This document shows, one piece after another, positions 1 through 10,289 of a stretch of DNA of 64,000 nt. The stretch lies in assembly GCF_011075055.1 (NCBI RefSeq), contig NC_058141.1:15819639-15883638 (forward strand), in the 5' to 3' direction. The position numbers and the translations under genes are program-made. The stretch's first letter is position 1, and every line of letters starts with the position of its first letter. Origin of the DNA: Mangifera indica (lineage: Eukaryota; Streptophyta; Magnoliopsida; Sapindales; Anacardiaceae). The notes beneath the pieces are model-generated. The model did no database searches. It was not told where the DNA came from and saw only the letters and a program-made list of their open reading frames with translations.

Positions 1-577
1 ATTGATGCAAAATTGATATATAAAGTGATGATATGATAATTAAAAAAAAAAGTGAAATATTACATGACAAAATAACTTTCTAATACTATGTTTAAATTCT
101 TTTTCCTTAAATTAATTGAATGTGAAAAATTATTATTTTTATTTATGTTAGCCAGACTTGAAAGTAAGTGTTAAATGTAATTAATTCATTCATTAGAAAA
201 CAGTAAACACAATGAGTGAGTAAATAATTTTTGAGTTCACAGCAACTCAGCAAGTGTAATTCGCTCTTACGGCAGGAGCGTATTAGCGTAATACCTGACG
301 AACAATTAACACTTGTTGTTTCACTTCCGCCCTATTAACTAATAATTCACTCGACAGTCGACTCAACCCGAAGACTATTTCTCTTCTCTTCCTCTCAGAA
401 AACGAAACAAGGAAATCCTGGTTCTGCCTTCAGTTTTAATATCTTACTTTCTTTACATATACTCGCGAAAACCTAGGGTTTTGTTTTATCCTTCCTTATC
501 TAAATTTAGGTTAAGATAAAAGTGGCAAACACTAATTTGAGAAGAGAAAGATATTTCTCCTTTCTTTATTTCTTTAA
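1..577. other. Upstream region and 5' leader of the SAM-domain gene
   Basis: AT-rich sequence without a convincing coding region. The last 150-200 bases before the ATG at 578 are pyrimidine-rich (CTCTTCTCTTCC-like runs near 380-400), as is common in plant 5' leaders, and probably contain the transcription start of the downstream gene. No firm TATA box was assigned. Confidence 0.4.
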
Positions 578-1537
578 ATGGGGGACCCTTCGGAGGGTCA
601 ATTAAATGGTGTCGTCGCAGGGGGAGGAGGAGGAACCATGTTGGTACCTTCATCTGAAACCGTTGGATCAAAGCGTCAACGAAGGCCAAGCGTCAGATTA
701 GGTGATATCGGTGGTGACCTCCATCACCACCAACTATACGACTCGCACGTAAGACGAACCACCGCTGGCGCCACCACTACGACCGTCGCTAACTCCACAA
801 AACAATTCAAGCACCACCATATGACTGCTCTCGATCACAGAAGAGAGGCAAGTAAGTCTTCAAAGACTCGAGCTTTAACCAATTTAAGCGCTAATTCTGG
901 TGAATTCACTGAAACCCTAGATGAAAATCTTGATAGTGTTGCAATTGGGAGTTGGAAGGTAAAGGATTCGAAGAAACGAGGATCTGCAAAGAGGGGTAGG
1001 TCTAATTGGGTATCCAAAAACAATGAGACCCTAGGGGATAAAAATAACAATAACAATAGCAACGATAATGTTACTAGCCACTTTGAAGGAGATGAAAAAT
1101 ATAGTGGAGGAGATGATATGGAAGATGGGTATCGAGGCTTTGATATGGAAAACTCGGAGAGTCCTTTAAAAGAGCACAGCCCTGTTCATTCTCTCGAGAA
1201 CTTAGCTGTTGATGGGCACGAAAGGGAGGTTCTTTATTACAATAGGAGAGGAATCGCTAGGGTTAATAGGGAATATAATGATGGGGTGGAGTTGTCTGGG
1301 CCGTCTGATAATGATGTAAGGGATTGGAATAGGAGTGGGAGTGAAGATGGAGTGAGGATTTGGTTGAATAGTATAGGGTTGGGGAGGTACGCACCAGTTT
1401 TTGAGATACATGAGGTAGATGATGAGGTATTGCCAATGTTGACATTGGAAGATTTAAAGGATATGGGGATAAATGCTGTGGGGTCAAGGAGGAAAATGTA
1501 TTGTGCGATACAGAAGCTGGGAAAGGGGTTTTCGTGA
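578..1537 (+). CDS. SAM (sterile alpha motif) domain protein, 319 aa
   Basis: Intronless open frame starting with ATG at 578. The first 250 residues are low-complexity: a Gly run near residue 15, a basic KRQRR motif near residue 32, His-rich stretches, an Asn run near residue 155 and acidic segments. This suggests a disordered, possibly nuclear N-terminal region. Residues about 258-316 form a SAM domain: VRIWLNSIGLGRYAPVF, then an acidic loop, LTLEDLKDMGI and a C-terminal helix ending QKLGKGFS. The protein stops right after the domain, as in plant proteins with a single C-terminal SAM domain. SAM domains mediate homo- or hetero-oligomerisation or RNA binding; which applies here cannot be read from the sequence. 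The frame has no lesions. Family call strong, biological role unknown. Confidence 0.88.
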   Translation: MGDPSEGQLNGVVAGGGGGTMLVPSSETVGSKRQRRPSVRLGDIGGDLHHHQLYDSHVRRTTAGATTTTVANSTKQFKHHHMTALDHRREASKSSKTRALTNLSANSGEFTETLDENLDSVAIGSWKVKDSKKRGSAKRGRSNWVSKNNETLGDKNNNNNSNDNVTSHFEGDEKYSGGDDMEDGYRGFDMENSESPLKEHSPVHSLENLAVDGHEREVLYYNRRGIARVNREYNDGVELSGPSDNDVRDWNRSGSEDGVRIWLNSIGLGRYAPVFEIHEVDDEVLPMLTLEDLKDMGINAVGSRRKMYCAIQKLGKGFS

Positions 1538-4500
1538 AGCTTTGGTCAGTGGGATTTTAGTATTCGAGGAAACATTTAGTTGTCAGCCATGGCAATGTAA
1601 GGTGCAATGCAATGTCTGAACTACTTTGAGCATTTTAGTTTTTTCGTTTTCTTATGTGGTTCTGGCAGTAGTCTTTTTTTGGAATACTAGGCTTATTTCT
1701 TAGTGGTTTTATTCATGCTCTATATATGTTTTAATCCAGTGCAATTTTCTAGTATATAGTATCATGATGGATATGCTGAAAGTCTTTTTGGTAATGAATG
1801 CTGATAACATTGGTCCAATATGAGAAATACATCTAGTTTCATGAGGTTTTGAGGGAGGATGAGGAAAAGGAAATACTTAAGCAAGGGAGCTGATGCAATC
1901 CTGCAAAATACAGCTCAACACAACAATAATGATAATGAATTGGTGGCAAAATATTAAGGAAAAAACAATTGAGTAATGAGCTGGAAAGGAATTCTTTTAT
2001 TTGATTGAAACAAGAAAACAAAACCAGCAATATACTACTATGGGTCAGTAAACAGAACACAAAGCAATTCCTAAACAATTACAAATATACTGGTTTTTCA
2101 AGAGGCCAGTTCCCTATACTACTCCAGACCAATTCCTAATTTCTTGTTGCTCCCCTCTTCACCAGCTACCTCCTTTTATACTCCTTTGCTCTAACTGATT
2201 TACTAAATTCTTCCAATTAAATTCAGCCACATGAACCCTTCTGGATTCATCTTGATCACTTCCCATTGGTGCCATAACAGAATCTTCCTGAATGCTAGAG
2301 TCTTCTTGAATTGCACTATAATCTTCCACAATTTCCCCAAACTTTTTGTGCCTGTGGAAATATACCTTAGTAATGAGGGCTTTATTAGGAGCTAATTTCA
2401 AGTATTATCCTTTGACTTTCTCGCCAACTGTGGAATGAAATATTGTTGGAGAACTAACTTATTCAAGTTAGATAATGCTTTTCTTGTTCATTAAGAAAGT
2501 TTTAACTTAATTGAAGAATTGAACGGCATCCCTGTTCCATAATTATGAGAGTTAAAAATCTAATTAGATGTATGCGTGATACTGTTTTAATTTGTCGTAC
2601 CTTGAGGGAGCTTTCTAACAGTTATTGAAGTTAATTTTCTGCTTTGCCTATCATGTTAAAACAACTTGAATGGGGTCTATATCCTCAGCTCATCTAATTT
2701 GATATCATGCGACCCATATCAAATTAGTTAGCTTGCTATTCTGTTTTCACCATGGAAGTAGTGGCTTTTTGATGGTTGATGATTATAGCATTTGATTTTT
2801 GATGACTGACTTTTGTCCATGAGGTGCATGTAATGTTATTTACTGTATTATATCTAGTATTCTGTGCTTATTTGGGAGAGAATATGTATAAGGGAGGAAA
2901 CATTTTGTGCAACTCTTTTTTGGCATTGAGAAACAAATCTTGGATGTTCTATAGTACTTTTTCGTTGTGGTATGAATGCACTTCTGGAAGTTGTCATCAA
3001 TTAACTTTATTAGCATATAGTGGATCTAATCTCACTAAATTTGTAAATTTGGAACTTGAAATTGTTAGCAGCCAATGCTGATAATATAGGAAAGCTTTAG
3101 TAGGGCCATTTAAGTGTTTAAATATGCTATGATGCTATGGTCAGTTTCCAGAGCATCTTCCTGGAAAAGGGATCATTGAATTGTTAGGTTTTTGAAGATG
3201 CTGAGCAATTTAGAAACCCAAATTTCTTTTGGCTTTTGCTTTGAACTCTCTTTAGATATCTGCATCTGATTTTTGCTTTTGAGGAGAATGGCCTATTGTC
3301 AAAAAATTATATAATCCATTTGGTGGCCGAAACTTAATGAGTTGATGATTCATTATGCTAAAAATGTTGATTTACTTTTGAAGGCATATTGTATTTCTTT
3401 TCAAGTTATTTATCTTGGTTACTTATTTCATATAAGAAAAATTATACAATCAGTCTTACATTAGTTTTTCTAACTTGTTTGTCTGATATTTGACATAAAA
3501 AATTTGTCCCATTTAAACCTGAAAGTAGTAACATTTTGAAGTGAGCGTTGGGTTCTTGATAATCTGGTTCAAGACATTCTGGTTGGTTTGATTGAAGCTA
3601 TGTTCATTTGTTAGTATAGTCTTTAAACTCATTTGCAGAAAATATATATTATCATATAACTCTTCATGTAAATCATGAATAGGAATTTCGAGTTCAGTCA
3701 TTCTCTGGACAAATGAAATTGCATAAATGATTGATGCCTGCCTAGTGAGACAGGAAAGTGGGTCATTTCTGTTGGTCTCCAGGAATGTATTATGCCTAGG
3801 CTGATAGAAGATTTTAGTAATTGCACTCCATTCTATTGATCAGCATATTTTTCGTTTTACTTGAAGTCATCTTGCATGTAACGGTGCCCTGGGCTGTGTG
3901 TGTGTGTGTTGAGTGTAAGTGTGTGTGTATATTTTTATATATAAAGGTATATCGGTATATCACAGCTGTACCGGGGATTCAAATTCACAATTGCTTGATG
4001 ATCTTATCAGGTCTTTGATCTTTAGGACTTGAATCAAAGTATCAAAACAATGAAACTTAACAGGCAATGCGGAAATGAGCGCCCCATTGTAATGCATAAT
4101 TTCACATGGTGTACAAGCTATTTTCTGAGTTCTAACTATGTGGTGTTTAGTGGCTTGTTCCTCAAAAAAATTTACAACTACGTGGTGTTAGATACTTTAT
4201 ATATGTATATATATTTACACGAGTAACAAAATAAAGAATTTATCCAACAGTGCAATATATCAGCAAAACTAATAAAAATATGTGAACAGATTACTGGGGG
4301 TTGGAGACATGAAATGAGACCTCTTCTTTGTATTGTGTTAGACAGGAAAATAAATTCGTCATTGTTTGCTGTTGTTTTATTCGTTTTATCAAGTGGCATA
4401 TCTTTTGAGCTACTCCTGAAAATTTAAGATTTTATGCTACATTATAAAGCATTATTATTATAGGCAGGAATACCATTATCTCCAAAGAACCTTAGACTCA

Positions 4501-5266
4501 AAACCCACCTTCTATGACTCAACTTTCAAGTTCTGTGGGTGGTTATTGAGCCCCTGTAAGTTGACGACAACAAAAGTGATGGAAGTCATATATAAGCCTG
4601 CTCTGTGTGATCATCAGCCTCCAAATTACAAGTAGATAAATATCCGAATGGAAAGATTCCAGAAAAGACCCAAATTTTAATTCCAGTACAGTAGCTATCA
4701 AACGCAATAATGAGTGTCTATAAACATGATCTGTTACTGTTATTAATATATTTTCCCTTGCATGCATTTTTCATCACCGGCTGCAGAAGACTAATTCATT
4801 TTAATACTGAAATTTTTGTCAATTATGTCAAAAAAAAAAAAAAAAAGGTTATATTCACTTTAAACTGAACTGTCTTACCAAAGACTGATATAAAGTTTCT
4901 CTATTTATATAGAAATCTTTATAATTTCCTAATCCAAAGACCAGTGACGGATCAAAAGATAAAATTTAAGGGATTAAGATTAAATAAAGGTTAAATATAA
5001 GGGATTAATAAAAAATAATAAAACAAGGGTCAAAATAAAATTTTATATATATATATATATATAACTAATTATTTTTCAAATTTAAAAGGTCAGCTGGTCA
5101 CTTTTGACTTGTTTTGTTTCTAGCACCACCAAAAACATGAATATGTAATATATATTTGTAAGTATAATATGAAATGGCCAACCTCATGGATGATGATACA
5201 TGAGTTGGAATGTAGAATGAGGAGTGAGTGAATTGATGGAACAGACGATGGTCTAGCATGAAAGAT
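1538..5266. other. Intergenic: 3' UTR of the SAM gene, then non-coding sequence
   Basis: Contains the 3' UTR of the SAM gene, then AT-rich sequence with only short chance ORFs, for example around 2824-3081 and 3821-4018. A possible LTR-retroelement remnant lies at 1860-2410 and is listed separately. Short GT/TG and AT microsatellites occur near 3895-3945 and 5044-5062. No other gene was recognised. Confidence 0.4.
1860..2410 (-). mobile_element. Possible LTR-retrotransposon 3'-end fragment
   Basis: On the minus strand an open segment (about 2401-2159) ends in IKGGSW and a stop. It is followed by sequence resembling the start of an LTR: a GGGGAGC-type purine run, then text leading to a CAATCAAATAAAAGAATTCC polyadenylation-like motif near 2000. 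The arrangement of a short pol-like tail followed by an LTR-like block suggests the end of a degraded retroelement. No diagnostic domain is visible, so it could equally be unrelated non-coding sequence. Confidence 0.25.
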
Positions 5267-5406
5267 AAGAGCTAGTCAGCTAGCCCAGGATGCCTGCACA
5301 AATATAAACCAATGAAGGGCTTTTTACTTACTTTCAATTTAAACCCTTCGAGTATGGTAATTTAGGCAAGTCATCCTTGGCTAGCAGGCAACATCAACAA
5401 GCTCTT
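5267..5406 (-). ncRNA. MIR169: MIR169 precursor hairpin
   Basis: The minus strand carries a 21-nt sequence identical to a known miR169 variant (TAGCCAAGGATGACTTGCC followed by TA) on the 5' arm. The 3' arm (plus-strand 5279-5299) has a complementary star region (plus strand TAGCCCAGGATGCCTGCAC) that pairs with a few mismatches. Two further paired blocks frame the duplex. At the base AAGAGCT (5400-5406) pairs with AGCTCTT (5267-5273), and near the loop GAAGGG pairs with CCCTTC. Together they give a roughly 140-nt stem-loop with the miRNA on the 5' arm, as is usual for this family. miR169 is known to guide cleavage of NF-YA transcription-factor mRNAs. Expression and exact processing are inferred. 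Confidence 0.88.
5363..5383 (-). ncRNA. miR169: Mature miR169 sequence (5' arm)
   Basis: Twenty-one nucleotides read on the minus strand start with U, as favoured by AGO1 loading, and contain the complete conserved miR169 core AGCCAAGGATGACTTGCC. The 3'-terminal UA matches the variant ending CCUA known in several plants rather than the CCUG or CCGA forms. Confidence 0.87.
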
Positions 5407-5482
5407 CATCTACATACAAGACCTCTCTTCCTCTACAAAGTGAGGAGTACACCGCAGTGATGTCTCTGCACTTCTAAACCTC

Positions 5483-5490
5483 TATTTATA
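5483..5490 (-). promoter_or_regulatory. TATA box of the MIR169 transcription unit
   Basis: Minus-strand TATAAATA, within TTATAAATAGAGG, a canonical plant TATA motif. It lies about 80 bases upstream of the hairpin base, so initiation about 30 bases further on (near 5450) would place the hairpin at the beginning of the primary transcript. Plant MIR genes are RNA polymerase II units with TATA boxes. Confidence 0.6.
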
Positions 5491-5499
5491 ACCACCCAT

Positions 5500-7705
5500 C
5501 CAGATTTTATTGACTTATTTTAATGAGAAATATTAGATTCCATTTGTATATAATTGGACATATATGAGCGTATAGTATACAGAATATATTCTTCTGAATA
5601 CAAGGGCCCAACAATATCCATAATCGAAAGCTTAAGTCTGGAAGTTGATTTCATGAATATGGTGTACCCGTGAAACTCAAGAATAATTTTCAAGGATAAT
5701 ACATACATAGGATACAGTATTATTACGACGTGAAAAGATAAATTAAAGGAGAATAAGTGGGGAATTTTGCTAAGTGCAGTGGTTTATTAGCTTCTTGGAG
5801 AGGCCACGTAGCAACTTCAACTTGCACTGAATCAGTTCATTTGACCTTTTCACTCTTTCAAAGTATGAAAACGATTTCTATGTTCATCAATACGTGTCTT
5901 GTAGAATTATTCTCCTTACTTCCATCCCATGCAAGTTTTGAAGTTGCAACTCCAATACACAACCTCTGACCAATCAAGTTCTTCACAACACAAAGGAAAG
6001 GAGGTTCAAAGAATAACTCTTGCACATTGTCACAAGCCCTCAGGTGGGAGCGAGGCAGTGCGCCGTTCCAATGCAACCTGCACGCACACAGCGGTACAAT
6101 CAAACTCCAGTCAGTCTCCAACGAGAATATAACGTCAGTTTAGGTATGTCCAACCCACTTTCAACAATCAAACAATTGTAGTCCAATTTTAGCATATGCC
6201 CACAGTTTTTATAAAAGGCTGGTTGAGTATTTGAGAGAATAATTTGTCTGTAAGAAGGAACTTCACCTGAGTCAAACTGTCTCTTCGGAGGGAAACTAAC
6301 CACATCGAACAAGTTAAACCCCAAGTTCAGTGATTAGATAAATTAAAAGTTTGATTTCAAAATGTTGTTAGAGATAACTTAAATTCATATTCTTTTATAA
6401 ATGAAGAGTACCCATGGGAGCTTAAGAGAAAACATTTATTGTTACCTAAATTATTCTCACTAGATCTAGTAAAAACTCTAGAGCATAAAGCATCTGCATT
6501 CCTATCAACATAAATTCATGTTTATCACAATATAATATTATGTTTATAGCACGATTTAAACAATAACCACATGTTAAAACCTTTATTACCAGTGTAAGGA
6601 ATAATATTTGACTAAAATAAAGGAACAATCGACACGAATCAGTGAACCAGAATGAAACACGAAGAAGATATAAAGATGAGTCCCTAATTGTTCTTGACCA
6701 GCCACATCTTTAAGACTCGAAAGCTGATTTAATTGTTCTAGATACTAAAAGCAAGAAATACCATTTCCCCACCTCAAGAGAATGTCAAATGTCAATGCCT
6801 AACTTGTAGTTTTGTTCTCGTCTCTGACTTTTCAGATTTATCAGCATCAATATCACATTCACATCATATTTTCAACTGTGTATATTACTAATTTTCTTAT
6901 CCGTATTAATGCAGGGGGAATTCTTTCCCCCTTGATATTCCAAGCTTCTTTAATAAGAAAGCAACACCCCACATTCCTTTACTTGAATTTAACTTTTTGC
7001 TCTCGGTTCTTCTACTAATGGCATAAGAAGAATGTTACATGGACTTTTAGTGCCCAAATAAAAAATCGGACCAGTCTTGATGGGTTCACATGGACTTTAG
7101 GCAGGCCCAGTTCAGTGATCTCTTATATTCAATTCACTTCCCCCTTTCTGTCTATGTAATGAACCAACAGTGGAATAAATATTTTCTCTTTCTTCTATCA
7201 TTTCGCATTCTCTTAGTGCATCTCATCATTTGTCTTAATCTGCTAATAAAATACATAACATAAAGCTAACTGATATGAAAATGATGGGGAGCAAAAACAA
7301 ATGGTTCCCAGCCCCCAATTGGCATGGATTTTATAAATAAGCAAAGTTCCACCTCAATTGTGAAATAATTAAGAAAATCCGTCATTCTGTACTATATTGA
7401 CATCGTTTAATCAGCTGAAAGTGACCAGTCAACACCGTTTTTGCACGCAAATGAATAAGCCATTGCTTGGTGAATCAAATTGGTGGTTGAAATCAAGAAA
7501 ATAATGCACAGAATACTAAATTTGTCAGTCTTTGGTACCCTAATTACAGGCCATATTTTAATAGCGTACTTGGTAAACTGCTAGAATTAGAAGGCCACCT
7601 AACACTTGACTTCCCACAACACAAGCAAAGAAAAGTTTGATCTTCAATTTAATCATCCGCACAATAATTGCATGGATTTTTTAATAATTATAAAAATAAA
7701 ATGGA

Positions 7706-7773
<68 letters not shown>

Positions 7774-8633
7774 TAATAATTTCACTGCGATTATGAAATT
7801 CACTATCAAATCATTGAGATAAATCGGACGGCTATAAACAAGTAATGATAATATTTTGAGACGGTGGACTTTGGAAGATAGCTATCGCTATCTTCATAAA
7901 GGCGGCCAATTATTATGATTATTCCACTCCCAAGTCTCAGCCAGCGCTCTGACTTTCTGAACGCGACCTTTTTGGCTCAAATCAAAGCTTCTCCTCTCTT
8001 ACGCGCCTTAAATAACCAGTGTTAAGCACGACTCAATAAGGGAGGCCAGTGACCGGGACCACGTGCTGAGACGATGCTTCTTTTTATTTCTTACAAAGAG
8101 AAGGTTTAGGTTAGGTTGGAGTTTTTCCATTGAATTAGTTATTGAGTGTCCTACAGGATTTTCCAACCTTCTAAAGGTTTATACGACACCGTTTTTACCA
8201 TTAGATGCAGATAATCCTAACAATATCCAAAATTTTGGTCTACCTTTTTCACACAACTTAGCTGAATTAGTTACTGTCAAGTAAAGTCGGAATATTTGTT
8301 AATTAATTTTTACGTCATAATTATGAAATTAACTGTTTTTAAATCATAATGTTGGATTATTAGATAAGATAATTAAGTAGAACAGCATGAGACGGCAGTG
8401 AAGTGATAACCACGCTCCTAAGCTGCCTCTGCTACTCAATTCTCATCGTCTCCGCCTATTTCTTCCTCAACCTTTCTCGCTGGCGTACTTAGACGCTGAA
8501 CCCTAACCTTTTTTTATCTTTCCATTTACCACTTTTATATATCAATCAATCAATCAATACACTTCGGTCCTTCGGATTTGATTTTGCGCCGAAAAAATAC
8601 ATATATATATATATATACCCGGTGTTTACCGCC
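5500..8633. other. Intergenic region between MIR169 and the ARM gene
   Basis: No gene recognised. Overlapping short ORFs on both strands near 5757-6132 have no recognisable domain. A long AT microsatellite is listed separately. The stretch from about 8380 to 8633 is CT-rich with a short CAAT tandem run near 8542-8556 and is probably the promoter and 5' leader of the downstream gene. Confidence 0.4.
7709..7770. repeat. (AT)n microsatellite
   Basis: About 31 uninterrupted AT units. Perfect dinucleotide repeats of this length are mutable and are often polymorphic in plants; they can also be mis-sized in assemblies. Confidence 0.95.
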
Positions 8634-10289
8634 ATGAAAGTACCAGAAACCGACCCTGTCACTCTTTCAGAGCACCTCGTCTCTTCGTTGCTTGACCAAA
8701 TCCCACTCATTACCAACTTCAGAGGCAAATGGGCTATCATCAAAACAAAGCTCCTTCATCTCCAAACGCAGCTTCAAGATTTCAACGACTTTTCAACTGC
8801 TACCTCCAATCCACTCTGTCTCGACCACCTTTACTCCATCTCTCACACCCTCAACGACGCCGTTTCTGTTGCCCAGAAATGTCAAAGCGTTAATTTAACC
8901 CAAGGCAAGCTCAAGACCCAGAGTGATGTTGACTCTGTTTTGGCCAAATTAGATCGACACGTCAACGACTTTGACGTTTTGATTAAAAGTGGAGTTCTCC
9001 AAGATGGTGCTGTTTTGTCAGGTTCTGCTTCGAAGAGGGAGACCGTGAGAGCAGAGTCGAGGAACTTGATAACTCGGTTGCAGATTGGAACCACCGAGTC
9101 GAAGAACTCGGCGATCGACTCACTTTTGGCGATTTTACAAGAAAATGATAAGAATGTGATGATCGCAGTGGCTCAAGGTGTAGTACCGGTTCTTGTTAAG
9201 TTATTGGACTCAAGCTCCTTGGAAATGAAAGAGAAAACCGTTGCTGCGGTCTCTAGGGTTGCGACGGTTGATAGTAGCAAACATGTGTTGATTGCTGAAG
9301 GTTTGTTGCTGCTAAATCACTTGCTTCGTGTTCTTGAATCAGGAAGTGGGTTTGCAAAAGAACGAGCTTGTGTTGCTTTACAAGCTTTGAGTTATTCTAA
9401 AGAAAATGCGAGAGCAATTGGATGTAGAGGTGGAATTTCTTCTTTATTAGAGATTTGTCAAGGTGGAACGCCTGGTTCACAGGCTTTTGCTGCTGGGGTT
9501 TTGAGGAATCTTGCTGGGGTTAGTGAAATAAGGGATAATTTTATTGAGGAGCATGCCATTGCGGTACTGCTTGGCCTTGCGGCTTCTGGAACTGCAATTG
9601 CACAAGAAAATGCAATTGGGTGTCTGTGTAATTTGGTTTCGGATGATGAAAGTTTGAAGCTTTTGATTGTTAAAGAGGGAGGTATCGAGTCTTTGAAGAA
9701 TTACTGGGATTCAATTGCAAATTTTAGTAGTCTTGAAGTGGCTGTTGAGTTGGTAAGGCATTTGTGTTCATGTCATCCCATTGCCGAAGTTTTAGTTTCT
9801 GATGGGTTTGTTGTTAGGCTTGTGAATGCATTGAATTTTGAGGTATTGGGTGTGAGAGTTGCGGCCGCTCAGGCTGTTTATGAGATGGGGATTAGTTCTA
9901 AGATAAGGAAAGAACTGGGTGAATGTGGGTGCATTGGACCTTTGATTAAGATGCTGGATGGTAAGGCTGTGGAAGAGAAAGAAGCTTCTGCAAAAGCATT
10001 GTCAATGCTTGTGTTGTATGCAGGAAATAGAAGAGTTCTTCGCAAGGATGAGAGAGGGATATTGAGTTTAGTTCAGTTGTTGGATCCTCTGATCCAAAAT
10101 TTGGATAAGAAATACCCTGTTGCTGTATTGGCTGCTCTTCTTCATTGTAACAAGTGCAGGAAACGAATGGTTACGGCTGGTGCTTGTGCACACTTGCAGA
10201 AACTTGTTGAAATGGATGTTGAGGGTGCTAAGAAACTTTTGGAAAGTCTTGGACGTGCTAAGATTTGGGGTGTTTTCGCTCGGCCGTGA
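8634..10289 (+). CDS. Armadillo (ARM) repeat protein, 551 aa
   Basis: Intronless gene. The open frame extends four codons upstream only from a GTG, so the first ATG at 8634 (MKVPETDP) is taken as the start. The N-terminal third (to about residue 145) is helical and resembles the N-terminal domain of plant ARM proteins related to U-box/ARM ligases, but no U-box is present. From about residue 150 to the end there are tandem ARM-type repeats with the usual helix signatures, such as VVPVLVKLLDSSS, ACVALQALS, QAFAAGVLRNLAG, ENAIGCLCNLV, GCIGPLIKMLDG and EASAKALSMLVLY. It probably serves as a protein-interaction scaffold in cytosol or nucleus. An AT repeat lies 20-30 bases before the start. Family call strong, partners unknown. 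Confidence 0.88.
   Translation: MKVPETDPVTLSEHLVSSLLDQIPLITNFRGKWAIIKTKLLHLQTQLQDFNDFSTATSNPLCLDHLYSISHTLNDAVSVAQKCQSVNLTQGKLKTQSDVDSVLAKLDRHVNDFDVLIKSGVLQDGAVLSGSASKRETVRAESRNLITRLQIGTTESKNSAIDSLLAILQENDKNVMIAVAQGVVPVLVKLLDSSSLEMKEKTVAAVSRVATVDSSKHVLIAEGLLLLNHLLRVLESGSGFAKERACVALQALSYSKENARAIGCRGGISSLLEICQGGTPGSQAFAAGVLRNLAGVSEIRDNFIEEHAIAVLLGLAASGTAIAQENAIGCLCNLVSDDESLKLLIVKEGGIESLKNYWDSIANFSSLEVAVELVRHLCSCHPIAEVLVSDGFVVRLVNALNFEVLGVRVAAAQAVYEMGISSKIRKELGECGCIGPLIKMLDGKAVEEKEASAKALSMLVLYAGNRRVLRKDERGILSLVQLLDPLIQNLDKKYPVAVLAALLHCNKCRKRMVTAGACAHLQKLVEMDVEGAKKLLESLGRAKIWGVFARP

Noticed and set aside
8601..8617. ATATATAT run as the TATA box of the ARM gene
   Set aside because: It lies only about 17-30 bases before the start codon, so it would leave almost no 5' UTR; more likely a simple repeat in the leader.
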